A DNA stretch of 64,000 nt from Acidobacteriota bacterium (GCA_018268755.1 JAFDVW010000014.1:1-64000), one strand, 5' to 3'. Counted from the first letter of the stretch, positions 25,861 through 35,129 are shown. Notes: generated by a model from the letters alone, not told the origin. Translations and numbers: made by a program.

Positions 25861-27435
25861 CTAATTCCGCACCGTGGGGTAGGTGATTCCCAACTGCTCC
25901 ATATACGTCTTGTACTTTGCCGGATCGTAGTAATACTTCTTCAGTTCGGGCAGAAATTTTGCCATCTTCTCTTTGTTCAGTTCCACTGCAGGCTGGTCTT
26001 CTGGAGCAATCAGCGGCGTATATTTCTGGTCCCTGGTCTGCAGGTTGAAGTAATCCCATGCCTGCTTCACCAGCTCGGGCGAAAGCAGAAAGTCCAGCGC
26101 GGTGAGGGCCTGCACCTTGGCTCCGACGGTCGACCCCTTATGGGCTATGGGGGTCGCCATAGCGATGCCATCCACCCAGCTGTGGCCGGGCGTATGGGGA
26201 ATATTGGCCGGGAAGCGCAGGTAGACCGTGGGCACGACCCAAGATATATCGCCGATGTCGTCCGAGCCGCCTTCTTCGCCTTCGGGCTTGGGCGGAGTAA
26301 GGGCATCCACCTTTTCTTTCAATCCATCGGTGGGCGCGCCGATTTCTTTCTGCACGGCTTTGGCCAGGGTCTGGTCGGCGGCGCTCCATTGCGGCATGCC
26401 GACGCGCTCGATGTTTTTCTGCTGGGCCTCGGCCACCACTTTGTTGAAGTGCGGGGGCCAGGCGGAGCCGACCACACGGCGGGTCACGGTGGTGCCGGTC
26501 ATCATGGCGGCGGCGTCGGCCATGGTGTTGCCCAGGCTGTAGAGGTCCTTGATGCGCGGATAATCGAGTTCGCGGAAGTAGTACCAGACGGCGGCTTCGG
26601 AGGGCACGACGTTGGGCTGGTCGCCACCGTTGATGATCACGTAATGTGAGCGCTGCTGCAGGCGCAGATGTTCGCGGCGGAAGTTCCAGCCGGTGTCCAT
26701 CAGCTCCACGGCATCGAGGGCGCTGCGGCCCTCCCAGGGCGCGCCCGCGGCATGGGCGGCGCGGCCGTGAAAGAGATACTGCACGGAAACCAGCCCCTGA
26801 GGGGCGAAAGCCTGGCCGTAGTTGGTGCCGAAGGAGTAGTAAACATGCGCGCCCAGCACGACATCCACATCTTTGAACAGCCCGGCGCGGACCAAGAAAG
26901 CCTTGGCGCCGAGAAGCTCTTCCGCGATGCCGGGGAAAATTTTAAGCGTGCCGGCGATGTGGTGTTTCTCCATCAGGTCTTTGAGGACCAGTGCGGCGGT
27001 CACGTTTACCGCTTCCCCGGCATTGTGGCCTTCGCCGTGGCCGGGCGCGCCTTCGATGATCGGATCGTGATAGGCGACGCCGGGCTTCTGCGAGGCGCGC
27101 GGGATGCAATCAATGTCGGCGATGAAGGCGATGACCGGCTTGCCCGAGCCATAGGTGGCCATCCACGCCGTGGGAATTCCGGCCACGCCGTTTTCAATCT
27201 TGAAGCCGTTTTTCTGCAGGATGCCGGTGACGTAGCGGGAGGTCTCAAATTCCTGAAAGCCCAGTTCCGAGTAGCTGAAAATCTGGTCAACCATCTGCTG
27301 GGTGAAGACCTGCCGCTGGTCGACATCCTGCAAAGCCTCAGTTTTGAGGGTGTCGAGGTTGGCCTGGGCAAAGCCGGCGATGCTCAGTAAAAGGACCACG
27401 GGCAGCAGGGATGTACGGAATGGGAGCGGACGCAT
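25861..27435 (-). CDS. exported M20-family amidohydrolase (AbgB-like)
   Basis: Zinc-dependent M20 peptidase/amidohydrolase, 524 residues, resembling the p-aminobenzoyl-glutamate hydrolase subunit AbgB. The N-terminus (FRTSLLPVVLLLSIAGFAQA) is a signal peptide, so it should act outside the cytoplasm. Visible are IAFIADIDCIPRASQKPGV, APGHGEGHNAGEAVNVTAAL (metal ligands), FPGIAEELLGAKAFLVRAG, GRAAHAAGAPWEGRSALDAV (dimerisation domain) and GDISWVVPTVYLRFPANIPHTPGHS. Substrate not determined: aminoacyl or N-acyl amide. GGAGGCAGTCCGC precedes ATG 27435. It may be cotranscribed with the upstream glycosylase gene. Confidence 0.88.
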   Translation of the reverse strand: MRPLPFRTSLLPVVLLLSIAGFAQANLDTLKTEALQDVDQRQVFTQQMVDQIFSYSELGFQEFETSRYVTGILQKNGFKIENGVAGIPTAWMATYGSGKPVIAFIADIDCIPRASQKPGVAYHDPIIEGAPGHGEGHNAGEAVNVTAALVLKDLMEKHHIAGTLKIFPGIAEELLGAKAFLVRAGLFKDVDVVLGAHVYYSFGTNYGQAFAPQGLVSVQYLFHGRAAHAAGAPWEGRSALDAVELMDTGWNFRREHLRLQQRSHYVIINGGDQPNVVPSEAAVWYYFRELDYPRIKDLYSLGNTMADAAAMMTGTTVTRRVVGSAWPPHFNKVVAEAQQKNIERVGMPQWSAADQTLAKAVQKEIGAPTDGLKEKVDALTPPKPEGEEGGSDDIGDISWVVPTVYLRFPANIPHTPGHSWVDGIAMATPIAHKGSTVGAKVQALTALDFLLSPELVKQAWDYFNLQTRDQKYTPLIAPEDQPAVELNKEKMAKFLPELKKYYYDPAKYKTYMEQLGITYPTVRN

Positions 27436-27481
27436 GCGGACTGCCTCCTGAGATTTCTGTGCGGAAAAGGTGGCTTGGATT

Positions 27482-28156
27482 CTAACGGAAGGCGGCCCGC
27501 CGAGCGAAGGTGGGGAGGGGTTTATTTTGTGATCCGGGGCCGGAGACGAAGGGGTTGCCGGCGATGACGTAGCGCAAGGGCATGTCGGCGGCTTTCACAA
27601 TGCCGATGCGCGGGGTGAGGAGCACGCGGGGACGAGGAGCGCCGTCGTCCCCAAGGTACAGTCCGGAAGTAGGATCGGTCAGGTCTTTGCCGTTGTCCTC
27701 CGCACGGGTGACGGCCAAAGCCTGGCAGAGGCGGCCGGGACCGCTGGTGAGGGCTTTGAGGTCGCGCGTGGAATATTCTGGGCCGATCAGCGTAAGGCCC
27801 CGCAGGCGGGCCATTTCAGCGATGCCGGTGAGGGGTTCGAGGGCGCGAATCAGCACACCACCCGGCACCCCGTCGGGCAAACAGGAAACGTTCAGGCAAT
27901 AGTAATTGCCGTAGATGAAATACACGTAAGCATGGCCGGGCGGGCCGAAGATCACGGCATTACGCGGAGTACGGCCGGAGAAGGTGTGAGAGGCGGGATC
28001 GCCGGCGCCGAGATAGGCTTCCACTTCCACGATGCGGGCGGAGAGAGTCTGGGTGCGCCGTTGCCGCACCAGGATTTTTCCCAGCAGCTCGCGGCTGACG
28101 CGGCGCGGGTCGCGATTGAAGAATGCCCGGGAAAGCGGAGCGAGAACTGGCTTCAT
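27482..28156 (-). CDS. 3-methyladenine DNA glycosylase (AAG family)
   Basis: Monofunctional alkyladenine DNA glycosylase that starts base excision repair of alkylated purines. The family motifs are clear: LGKILVRQ, IVEVEAYLGAGDPASHTFSGRTPRN (catalytic Glu in VEVEAYLG), GHAYVYFIYGNYYCLNV, VLIRALEPL, LTSGPGRLCQAL. 224 residues. ATG 28156 has no strong ribosome binding site. Located 47 bases upstream of the M20 hydrolase on the same strand. Confidence 0.94.
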   Translation of the reverse strand: MKPVLAPLSRAFFNRDPRRVSRELLGKILVRQRRTQTLSARIVEVEAYLGAGDPASHTFSGRTPRNAVIFGPPGHAYVYFIYGNYYCLNVSCLPDGVPGGVLIRALEPLTGIAEMARLRGLTLIGPEYSTRDLKALTSGPGRLCQALAVTRAEDNGKDLTDPTSGLYLGDDGAPRPRVLLTPRIGIVKAADMPLRYVIAGNPFVSGPGSQNKPLPTFARRAAFR

Positions 28157-28254
28157 AGGGTGGGGGCCTGGTGGGCTGTCATTCTTTCCGGTTTCTGCTA
28201 TTTTGGGGGACAGCGTTCCGTCTTTCCCATAGTTCGTTTTCTGAAGGAGAACTT

Positions 28255-28800
28255 ATGCACAGGAAAATGCTGAAACTCACACCGTTATTTTTACTGCTGA
28301 CACTGGCCGCCGCGCAAACCATTCCAGCGGGAACCAGCTTGACGGTCCGCATCGGCTCCGAAATCGACTCGGGAAAAGCCACGGTGGGGCAGAAATTTGA
28401 CGGCAGCCTGGCCAACGATCTGGTAGTCCGCGGCAAGACGCTGGCCAAGGCGGGTGCTCCAGTCAAAGGCAAAGTGACTTTCGTGAAAAGCAGCGGACGA
28501 CTGCATGAGCCGGGGCAACTAACCCTGCGGCTGACCTCGGTGCGCGTGAACGGCAAGTCGCTGACCGTTTCGAGCAGTGCCTATCACATTGAAGGCAAGA
28601 GCCACACCAAGAGCAACGTCACCAAAATCGGCGGCGGGGCCGCGCTGGGCGCGCTGATTGGAGGGCTGACCGGCGGCGGTAAAGGCGCCGCCATCGGGGC
28701 CGGGGTCGGTGCGGGCGCGGGGACCGGAGTCGCGGCTGCGACCGGCAAAGAGGAAGCCGTGATTCCCGCCGAGAGCTCGGTCACCTTCACGACCAAATAA
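28255..28800 (+). CDS. exported protein with glycine-zipper C-terminus
   Basis: 181 residues: signal peptide (MHRKMLKLTPLFLLLTLAAAQ), a beta-rich domain (IPAGTSLTVRIGSEIDSGKATVGQKFDG..., a layout common in small exported acidobacterial proteins), and a glycine-zipper segment near residues 125-160 (GGGAALGALIGGLTGGGKGA...). Such segments can insert in or span membranes. ATG 28255 is preceded by AAGGAG. Function unknown. Confidence 0.72.
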   Translation: MHRKMLKLTPLFLLLTLAAAQTIPAGTSLTVRIGSEIDSGKATVGQKFDGSLANDLVVRGKTLAKAGAPVKGKVTFVKSSGRLHEPGQLTLRLTSVRVNGKSLTVSSSAYHIEGKSHTKSNVTKIGGGAALGALIGGLTGGGKGAAIGAGVGAGAGTGVAAATGKEEAVIPAESSVTFTTK

Positions 28801-28833
28801 TCGTGGGCAGGTGAAACCCCTGCCCAGTCCAGT

Positions 28834-29313
28834 CTAGGCCGCCCCCTTGAGCACTTGCTTGAGCAGGGCCAGCACTTCCTCGGCGTGGCCTTCCGGTTTC
28901 ACCTTGTGGAAGATGTGCTTGACCTTGCCATCGGGAGCGATGAGAAAAGTCGTCCGCGCCACGCCCATGACTTTCTTGCCGTACATATTTTTCTCCACCA
29001 TCAGGTCATAGGCGTTACAGACCTTCTTTTCCGCGTCGGCCAGCAGGGTGAAGGGCAGGCTGAACTTCTCCTCAAATTTCTTCTGGGCCTTGGAGGTATC
29101 GGGAGAGATCCCCAGGAGCACGGCGCCGGTTTTTTCGATCTTTTTGTAGGTATCGCGAAACTCGCAGGCCTCAATGGTGCATCCAGGTGTATTAGCCCGG
29201 GGATAAAAGAACAGGACGACGTACTTGCCGCGGAAGTCCTTGAGGGACACGGGGTCTCCGTTCTGGTCGGGCAAAGTGAACTCGGGGGCTTTATCATTGA
29301 GAGCGATACTCAT
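28834..29313 (-). CDS. bcp: thioredoxin-dependent thiol peroxidase (Bcp/PrxQ)
   Basis: Atypical peroxiredoxin reducing hydrogen peroxide and organic peroxides. The active site reads FFYPRANTPGCTIEACEFRD: the peroxidatic Cys is in TPGC and the resolving Cys five residues later in EAC, as in PrxQ. KFSLPFTLLADAEKKVCNAYD and ARTTFLIAPDGKV follow. 159 residues. ATG 29313 follows AAGGAGA at ideal spacing. Longer frames extend into the divergent gene and are rejected. Its start codon overlaps the start codon proposed for the divergent gene at 29312. Confidence 0.95.
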   Translation of the reverse strand: MSIALNDKAPEFTLPDQNGDPVSLKDFRGKYVVLFFYPRANTPGCTIEACEFRDTYKKIEKTGAVLLGISPDTSKAQKKFEEKFSLPFTLLADAEKKVCNAYDLMVEKNMYGKKVMGVARTTFLIAPDGKVKHIFHKVKPEGHAEEVLALLKQVLKGAA

Positions 29314-30616
29314 GGCGGTGTCTCCTTTGTCTCGAACTTTATACCGCACGGCGCAGTGGGCCGTCACTCTGGTGGCGGTGACTTTTCTCCTGGGGCAAAT
29401 TCTGCCCGCGCAATTTGCCAAGAAATCCAATGCCTCCAAGGGCCCGCGCGCCCTGGGACTGCTGGAGCTGGCCGCCAACGGCAAAGCGCACCTGGTGCCG
29501 GTGGCGATCCTGATCGACGGGCAATTCTACGATGCCAGCGTCTATAAGGCGGCGCCGGTGCCCATGGCGCTGGAGTCGGGCATCGTGTATGAAGCGGTGC
29601 GCAGCGGCACCTCGCAGGGATTGTTCACCGTGTCGGGCGCGCTGGCCACCAAAACCCGGGGTTGGGTCGGCGCCGGCACCTGGCGGGACTCGGCCAGCAT
29701 CGCCGCCGCGGCCGAAGCCGCCAAAAAGAAAGCCGAGGCCAAGCCACCCTCAATTGATGCCGAAATCGGCGGGCCGCCGGTGCTGCATCGCGGCAACGCC
29801 AAAGCCCCAGAAGCGCCCAAAGTCGAGAAACCGGCGCCTCCAGCGCCGGAGGCGAAGGCCCCAGCTACTCCGCCAGCCCCTTCCCCCGAGCGCGTGGAAC
29901 CCGAGGACCCCAACCGTCCCGTGCTGCGGCGGGGTAAGCCTGCGGCACAGCCCAAAGCCGAGGACCTGGAGAAAGAGCTGGCGGAAGTGGAGGTCAAGCC
30001 GACAGCAAAGCAAGTTGCGCCGGAAAAGAGCAATATCCAGGTGATTCCGGCGATTTCCGATGCGGGGGGCCCGGAGCCCCTGCCCTTTCTCTATGCCATG
30101 AAAGACGGCGAGGAGGCCCAGTTTCGCGCCCGCATGCAGGCCATGGCCGCCGAGGCAATTCTGGCGCAGCAAAAGCAAAGATCGCAGATGACGGCATCGG
30201 CCGCGCCCTCGCAAAAGCCCACGACCGGCAAAGTCAAAACCGCCCCCAAACCGGCGCCGCCCAGCTTCCATGACATCAACTTTCACGTTTTCGATCTCTC
30301 GAACAACAACGAACCGGTAATGGTGCTGACCGCGACGGTGGAGATGGCGTCCGCCCCAGACGTGCATTATTTCGTCACTGTGGTGGGCCGGCAGAACATC
30401 TACGGCGATATGCGCAAGGTGTATGCCAATGTGACCGACCAGAACCATCTGGATGTCATTCCGCGTATGGAGTTCCTGGACGCGGTGGATGCGGACGGAG
30501 ATGGCCGCGGCGAACTGTTATTTCGCAAGGTGTCCGACACGGGCAGCGCATTTTCGATCTATCGCGTGATTGGCGAGCAGCTGTGGCCGCTGTTTGAGGG
30601 GGCCCTGGGAAGTTAA
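29312..30616 (+). CDS. exported Pro/Ala-rich protein, function unknown
   Basis: About 434 residues. A signal peptide (residues ~15-38, AVTLVAVTFLLGQILPAQ) precedes a globular part that reads like ...LELAANGKAHLVPVAILIDGQFYDASVYKA. A long Pro/Ala/Lys-rich linker follows (residues ~130-235, with two VLxRG repeats: PPVLHRGNAKA and RPVLRRGKPAA). The C-terminal domain (FHVFDLSNNNEPVMVLTATV... to ...LFEGALGS) contains DADGDGRGELLFRKV, an EF-hand or FG-GAP-like calcium loop. The start ATG 29312 lies on top of the bcp start codon; GTG 29318 is an alternative. No family recognised. Confidence 0.65.
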   Translation: MAVSPLSRTLYRTAQWAVTLVAVTFLLGQILPAQFAKKSNASKGPRALGLLELAANGKAHLVPVAILIDGQFYDASVYKAAPVPMALESGIVYEAVRSGTSQGLFTVSGALATKTRGWVGAGTWRDSASIAAAAEAAKKKAEAKPPSIDAEIGGPPVLHRGNAKAPEAPKVEKPAPPAPEAKAPATPPAPSPERVEPEDPNRPVLRRGKPAAQPKAEDLEKELAEVEVKPTAKQVAPEKSNIQVIPAISDAGGPEPLPFLYAMKDGEEAQFRARMQAMAAEAILAQQKQRSQMTASAAPSQKPTTGKVKTAPKPAPPSFHDINFHVFDLSNNNEPVMVLTATVEMASAPDVHYFVTVVGRQNIYGDMRKVYANVTDQNHLDVIPRMEFLDAVDADGDGRGELLFRKVSDTGSAFSIYRVIGEQLWPLFEGALGS

Positions 30617-30645
30617 GCCTGGCCTTCGGTTGCGGGTGAGTTTCC

Positions 30646-30670
30646 CCGGACAGGAGTGTCCGCGCCACAT
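30646..30670. repeat. GGACAGGAGTGTCC palindrome copy
   Basis: CCGGACAGGAGTGTCCGCGC followed by CACAT: another member of the dispersed family, sitting between two convergent genes. Confidence 0.72.
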
Positions 30671-30685
30671 CACTTCCGCGTCACG

Positions 30686-31348
30686 TTACTTCTGTTGCAG
30701 GACGAGTTCGCCGTTTTCGACCTTCACCCCGCCTACATACTCGGGCAGCTTGAGGCGGTCGCGCTGTTCCGCCATCTTTTTCTGCAAGGCGTCATTCACC
30801 AGCGAGACCGGAACATTCAGATCTCCCACTTTGAACTCGGTGGGATCGAAGGTGGCATAGCCATCCTTTGATCCCAGATGCCCGGAGACGGTTACCCAAA
30901 CGTCTTTTCCCGCGATGTTGGTCAGAAACTGGCCGTGCACCAGATCGCCATCAAAACTTACCTGCTGGTCTTTGATGTTGGGAGCGCCGCCGCCCAGGTC
31001 AGTATTGGGGGTGAGGTCGGCGCCGGTCAGGGCGCCTGCGGCCTGCGCCAGGGCCGCGCTGACTTCGCCGGACGATAGCCGTATCTCGGGTCTATTGAGG
31101 GGCGGCGTGCTCGGGGAGCCCGCAGCCGGGGAATCTGCAGGGGCTTCCGCCTGCGGATCCGAGCCGGTTGAAGCCGACTGGGCCAGCTGTCCCAGCTTGT
31201 CCTGAAAAGATTGCGCGTTGGCGGCAGCCTGCGCCGGAGTCTGCACCACCGCCACCGGCGCCGGGCGCTTCAAAACCAGAATCAGCGCAATCAGCGAGAC
31301 GGCCAGCGTGGCGATGCTGATAATACGGTCGAGCTTCCAGCCCTTCAT
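30686..31348 (-). CDS. single-pass membrane-anchored protein, function unknown
   Basis: 220 residues. The N-terminal segment IISIATLAVSLIALILVL (residues ~9-26) anchors the protein. A Pro/Ala/Ser-rich linker (to ~85) leads to a C-terminal domain with conserved-looking hydrophobic spacing (SFDGDLVHGQFLTNIAGKDVWVTVSGHLGSKDGYATFDP...). The end, PEYVGGVKVENGELVLQQK, resembles the end of periplasmic lipid-binding or YceI-like beta proteins, but I cannot assign a family. ATG 31348 follows GGAGGGG. Confidence 0.65.
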   Translation of the reverse strand: MKGWKLDRIISIATLAVSLIALILVLKRPAPVAVVQTPAQAAANAQSFQDKLGQLAQSASTGSDPQAEAPADSPAAGSPSTPPLNRPEIRLSSGEVSAALAQAAGALTGADLTPNTDLGGGAPNIKDQQVSFDGDLVHGQFLTNIAGKDVWVTVSGHLGSKDGYATFDPTEFKVGDLNVPVSLVNDALQKKMAEQRDRLKLPEYVGGVKVENGELVLQQK

Positions 31349-31463
31349 GTTCCCCTCCGGCCGGGCACACCCCTGTTCGTGAGTATGCTACTCGCAATGC
31401 GCGCGGATTTCAGGTGACCGAAGGCACTGGCCGGTCAGATGCCGGCAAGCCTTTATTTAACAC

Positions 31464-32402
31464 TCATTTGTCGAGGGTCGAACCGCCGGCGTGGTTGAGC
31501 TGGGCGCGCCGCGAGGGCTCGCCGGCAGGACGGCCGAGGCTGGCCTCGACCAGGTCGCCAAGCTGGGCGGCGGTGTATTGGTTCCCTTCAATGTTGGCGA
31601 CCAGCTTGCCCTGGCGGTCGATGATTACCGTGTGCAGGGAGTGGTTCATTAGGCCTTCATCGGGAAAATAGTCCACGCCGAACAGATTGGTGACGTGCTG
31701 CACATCGGCCACCGGCCCGGTGAGGAAATGCCAGGTGGCAGGGTCGGCTTTCCAGGTTTTCGCGTAATGGGCCAGCGTTTCCGGATGGTCGCGCTCCGGG
31801 TCAAAAGTGACCGTGAGCAATACCAGGTCTTTGCCCAGCCGGTCCTTAAAGCGCTTTTGCAGTACCCCGAAATTATTGGTGATGCGGAAACAAAACGTGG
31901 GCAAAGCGCAGCTGGTGTAGATGAAGTTGAGGGCCACAACTTTGCCCTCGAACTGGGAGAGCTTCACGGGCTGACGCGCCTGATCAATAAGCACGAAATC
32001 CGGGACCGTTTGGCCGACGGCCAGGAGTTTGGGCTTGTGGGATGGGTCGGAGAATTGCCGCAGCAGTTTCAGGCGGCGGGCGGTGAGGGGGTCCTGCTCC
32101 ACGCTTTGATAGTGCCGCACCTGAATGTTTTCGGCGAACGACGAATCCTTTTCCAGAACCAGAGTGAACTGCACGTTGGCGCCGGGGGCGATGCCGGCAA
32201 ATTCTTTCGCGTTCCGCACTGCGAAAGGCATAATCATCGCGTCCATATAGCCGGGGATGGCGTCACAGGAGGCCACAAAGCTTTTGTGTTCCGCATCGAC
32301 TTTCAGGACCATGCCGGTCACCGGGTATTGGTCGGCGGCCCACAGGGAAGCGCTGAGTATAAGAAAGCATGCGGCCGTGAGCATGCCAGAGATGCGTTTC
32401 AT
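31464..32402 (-). CDS. Sco1/SenC-like protein with N-terminal CusF-like copper-binding domain
   Basis: About 312 residues, exported (signal MLTAACFLILSASLWA). Residues ~22-95 (YPVTGMVLKVDAEHKSFVAS...AMIMPFAV...NVQFTLVLEKDSSFAENI) look like the small copper-binding CusF/YdeI fold. Residues ~130-290 are a thioredoxin-fold Sco1/SenC domain: YTSCALPTFCFRI holds the two redox/copper cysteines (spacing CxxxxxC rather than CxxxC), and NHSLHTVIIDRQGKLVAN holds the copper His. Such proteins load copper into CuA or other oxidases. The start codon overlaps the upstream gene's stop (ATGA), so the two are translationally coupled. Confidence 0.85.
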   Translation of the reverse strand: MKRISGMLTAACFLILSASLWAADQYPVTGMVLKVDAEHKSFVASCDAIPGYMDAMIMPFAVRNAKEFAGIAPGANVQFTLVLEKDSSFAENIQVRHYQSVEQDPLTARRLKLLRQFSDPSHKPKLLAVGQTVPDFVLIDQARQPVKLSQFEGKVVALNFIYTSCALPTFCFRITNNFGVLQKRFKDRLGKDLVLLTVTFDPERDHPETLAHYAKTWKADPATWHFLTGPVADVQHVTNLFGVDYFPDEGLMNHSLHTVIIDRQGKLVANIEGNQYTAAQLGDLVEASLGRPAGEPSRRAQLNHAGGSTLDK

Positions 32403-35002
32403 GGGTGCGTTTCCTCCGGTGCGGGCGGGACATGGTTTGCAGCAACATGCTTTCCGCCCAGATGGTAGGGCTTGCGTTCCAGCTTGCGATATTCCTGGGC
32501 AAATTCTTTGATCTCCAGGAACTGGTCTTTCTCGACGTTGGCGAAGTGCTGATGGGTGTTGCTGGTGGGCCACCAGATTTCCAGGTCGACGATGCGCGCC
32601 GCCTTGCCCAGGCCGATGTGTTGCTGCAAGGGAGAGGCCCCGAAGGAGCCGCCGCTGCTAACCGTGCGGTAGATGGAGCGGGCTGCCTGCCCCTGGTTTT
32701 CGACGGTGACTTTGATGCGCGCACCGATGGCGGCACGATTGCTCTTCACCCCGATCAGTTTCAGTCCGATCCAGTCATTGTCGTGGCCGGGATTTTCGAA
32801 TACCCGCATGACATGGCTGTCGCCTTGGGTGGCGCCGCCCATTTCCGCAATCAGGTCTTCGTTGCCGTCGTTGTCGAGGTCGGCAAAGGCGACCCCGTGG
32901 CCTTTGTGCAGGTCACCCGTACCCGAGGACGCGGTGACATCGACAAAATACTTTCCGTCGCGATTGCGCAACAGAACGTTGGGGACCAGGGAAGCATAGG
33001 AAGGATTGCCGGTTCCCATATAGATGTCGAGATAGCCGTCATTGTCGATGTCGCCGTAGTTCGCTCCCATGGGCATGAATACCTTGTCCAGGCCGGTCTC
33101 CGTGCTCACGTCGCGAAACTTGCCATTGCCCAAATTGCGGTAGAGTTTGAGCGAAACAGCGTTGTGCGGCAGGCTGAGGTAGGTGCGGGCGGTCTCTTCA
33201 ACCGAGACAAAATAGCTGGTCACGAAAAGGTCGGGCCAACCATCATTGTCGTAGTCGAAGAACCAGGTGGCAAAGCCGTGTCCGGAGCCGGGGACGCCGG
33301 CGGTCTCGGTCACCTCGGTGAAGGTGTTGTCGTGATTGTTGTGGTAGAGGTAGTTGAAGCCGCTGAGGCTGGAAAGATAGAGATCGGGCCAGCCATCATT
33401 GTCATAATCTTCGGCCGCCGCGCCTTTGATGAAGCCAATGTCGTCTACTCCGGCGGAGATGGAGATGTCTTCAAAAGTGCCGTTGCCCTTGTTCAGAAAA
33501 AGCTGGGCCGGACCGGCCTCATTGCCGACAAACAAATCGAGCCAGCCGTCATTGTTGATGTCGGTCCAAACCACGGCCTGGGAACTGCTGGGCTGGGCCA
33601 AGCCGCTGGCCGCAGTGACGTCGGTGAAGGTGCCATCGCAGTTGTTGCGCAGCAGGGAGCGGCGCTGGGGTACTTCCCAGGCCCCGCGCATCACCAGGAT
33701 GTCGATGCAACCATCGTTGTTGTAGTCGGCCTGGACGAGGCTCAGTCCTCCTACCTGGTCGGAGAAACCTGCCTTCGCGCCTTGCTCGGTAAAGGTCCCA
33801 TCGCCGTTGTTGTGGAAGTAGCGCAGGGGAGCGCAGGCGTCGAAGCTGGAGGTCACAATGTCCAGGCGGCCGTTGTTTTCAAAGTCGTCCACAATGACGC
33901 CGCCCGCCATGGAGAAAGAATCGAGGCCGGCCGCGGCCGCCACATCGCGAAAGCGGCCCACGTCTTCTTTGGAGGCGAACGAAGCAGGCGGAATCAGATA
34001 TTGCGGCGGAACTTTGTCGGGATATCCGCCCGTCGTCATGTAGGCCAAGTTGAGCAGCCAGCGCACTTCCAGGTCGTCCGGCTTCTGTTCCAGATACTTC
34101 AGGAAATAGGCGACGGCCTTGGTGGAGTCGGCAGGGTGGGCATATGCCTGACCGGCAGGCATGGGCAGTAAGCAGCGGTCGCCGGGCGCGCGGTACACGC
34201 CGTTGTCCATTTCCGATTTGTGCAGGTAGGCGATGCCCAGAGCTTCGTTCATTTGCAGAGAAGCTTCTGGGACTCCGTTAGCCGCCACCTGGGCGGCCTG
34301 TTCATAGCGCTCGACCGCCGCCTGCATGTTTCCCAGATAGGAGTTCACCTCTCCCGCTGCGAAATAGGCATTCATCACGTCCATGGGCGGCTGCATGGCG
34401 CGGAGGTTCTGATTGGCGGGGGAGAGGAAGTCCTCCAGCTGGCGCTTGAGCGCGCGGGTGGAGTCCTGGCGGGCTTGGCAGATTTTTCTGGGGTTCTGGC
34501 TCCAGTCGGCATCTTTGGGGAGCTTTACGAAGGCCAGCTCCACTTCACTCAGGCCACCGATGTTGAAGGAGTATTTCACATTGCCGGTTGCAGCCAGGGC
34601 CTGGTTGGCGGCCACCGGCGCCTTGGCCGAGGGGGACTCGGGGACCACTTTCAGAATGGCATAGCCCAAGGGAAGTTTGACCATCGGGCTGAGCTGTCCG
34701 GGGCCGACACCGCGCAGCGCATCGCGCAAATCCGGCCGCAAGGATGATAGCGAGACTTTGCCCATGAGTCCCCCGTCCTCAGCTGTGGAGTCGATGGATT
34801 TCTTCTTTGCCAGCGCTGAGAAATCAGCCCCTTGCTTTAGTTCCTCGAGGACCTTTTGGGCTTCCTGAGGAGAGGGCAGCACGATGACTCGGAGCGTTAC
34901 CTCGTCGGGAGAGGCGGGAACTCCGGTTTGCGATAACGAAGGCCCGCACAGAAGTGCGACCGCGGTGACCCAACGTGCGAATCCCCACACTTTCCTCAAC
35001 AA
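32399..35002 (-). CDS. parvulin-TPR-VCBS-UnbV fusion (CRTAC1-like)
   Basis: Large exported protein, about 867 residues. After a signal (VTAVALLCGPSLS) comes a parvulin-type rotamase domain (residues ~35-120, EELKQGADFSALAKKKSIDS... and LPLGYAILKV), then a helical TPR-like region (~200-340). Next is an FG-GAP/VCBS propeller (~355-740) with many DxDxDG-type calcium loops (DYNNDGCIDI, DINNDGWLDLF, DYDNDGWPDLY, DIDNDGYLDIY, DLDNDGNEDLI). A C-terminal ASPIC/UnbV domain (~740-830, NRAAIGARIKVTV...GKAARIVDLEIWWP) closes the protein. Translation is coupled to the Sco1-like gene, which implies a joint role in envelope copper handling or oxidase maturation. The start is uncertain (TTG 35002 or GTG 34993). 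Confidence 0.85.
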   Translation of the reverse strand: MLRKVWGFARWVTAVALLCGPSLSQTGVPASPDEVTLRVIVLPSPQEAQKVLEELKQGADFSALAKKKSIDSTAEDGGLMGKVSLSSLRPDLRDALRGVGPGQLSPMVKLPLGYAILKVVPESPSAKAPVAANQALAATGNVKYSFNIGGLSEVELAFVKLPKDADWSQNPRKICQARQDSTRALKRQLEDFLSPANQNLRAMQPPMDVMNAYFAAGEVNSYLGNMQAAVERYEQAAQVAANGVPEASLQMNEALGIAYLHKSEMDNGVYRAPGDRCLLPMPAGQAYAHPADSTKAVAYFLKYLEQKPDDLEVRWLLNLAYMTTGGYPDKVPPQYLIPPASFASKEDVGRFRDVAAAAGLDSFSMAGGVIVDDFENNGRLDIVTSSFDACAPLRYFHNNGDGTFTEQGAKAGFSDQVGGLSLVQADYNNDGCIDILVMRGAWEVPQRRSLLRNNCDGTFTDVTAASGLAQPSSSQAVVWTDINNDGWLDLFVGNEAGPAQLFLNKGNGTFEDISISAGVDDIGFIKGAAAEDYDNDGWPDLYLSSLSGFNYLYHNNHDNTFTEVTETAGVPGSGHGFATWFFDYDNDGWPDLFVTSYFVSVEETARTYLSLPHNAVSLKLYRNLGNGKFRDVSTETGLDKVFMPMGANYGDIDNDGYLDIYMGTGNPSYASLVPNVLLRNRDGKYFVDVTASSGTGDLHKGHGVAFADLDNDGNEDLIAEMGGATQGDSHVMRVFENPGHDNDWIGLKLIGVKSNRAAIGARIKVTVENQGQAARSIYRTVSSGGSFGASPLQQHIGLGKAARIVDLEIWWPTSNTHQHFANVEKDQFLEIKEFAQEYRKLERKPYHLGGKHVAANHVPPAPEETHP

Positions 35003-35129
35003 TCACGATCCCTATCTACACAGCCCGGACGAGCTGTGCCCACATGGAATTCTGAGGATTCTAGGGATGACGGCGAGACAGCGCCATAGTGAAAAGAAGT
35101 TAATAGGAAAACATTAGAGGCAGAAGGCG

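Noticed and set aside
32405..34171. 588-codon open frame on the plus strand
   Set aside because: Mirror of the VCBS repeats of the CRTAC1-like gene; the repeated Val/Ile/Asp pattern comes from the calcium loops read backwards.
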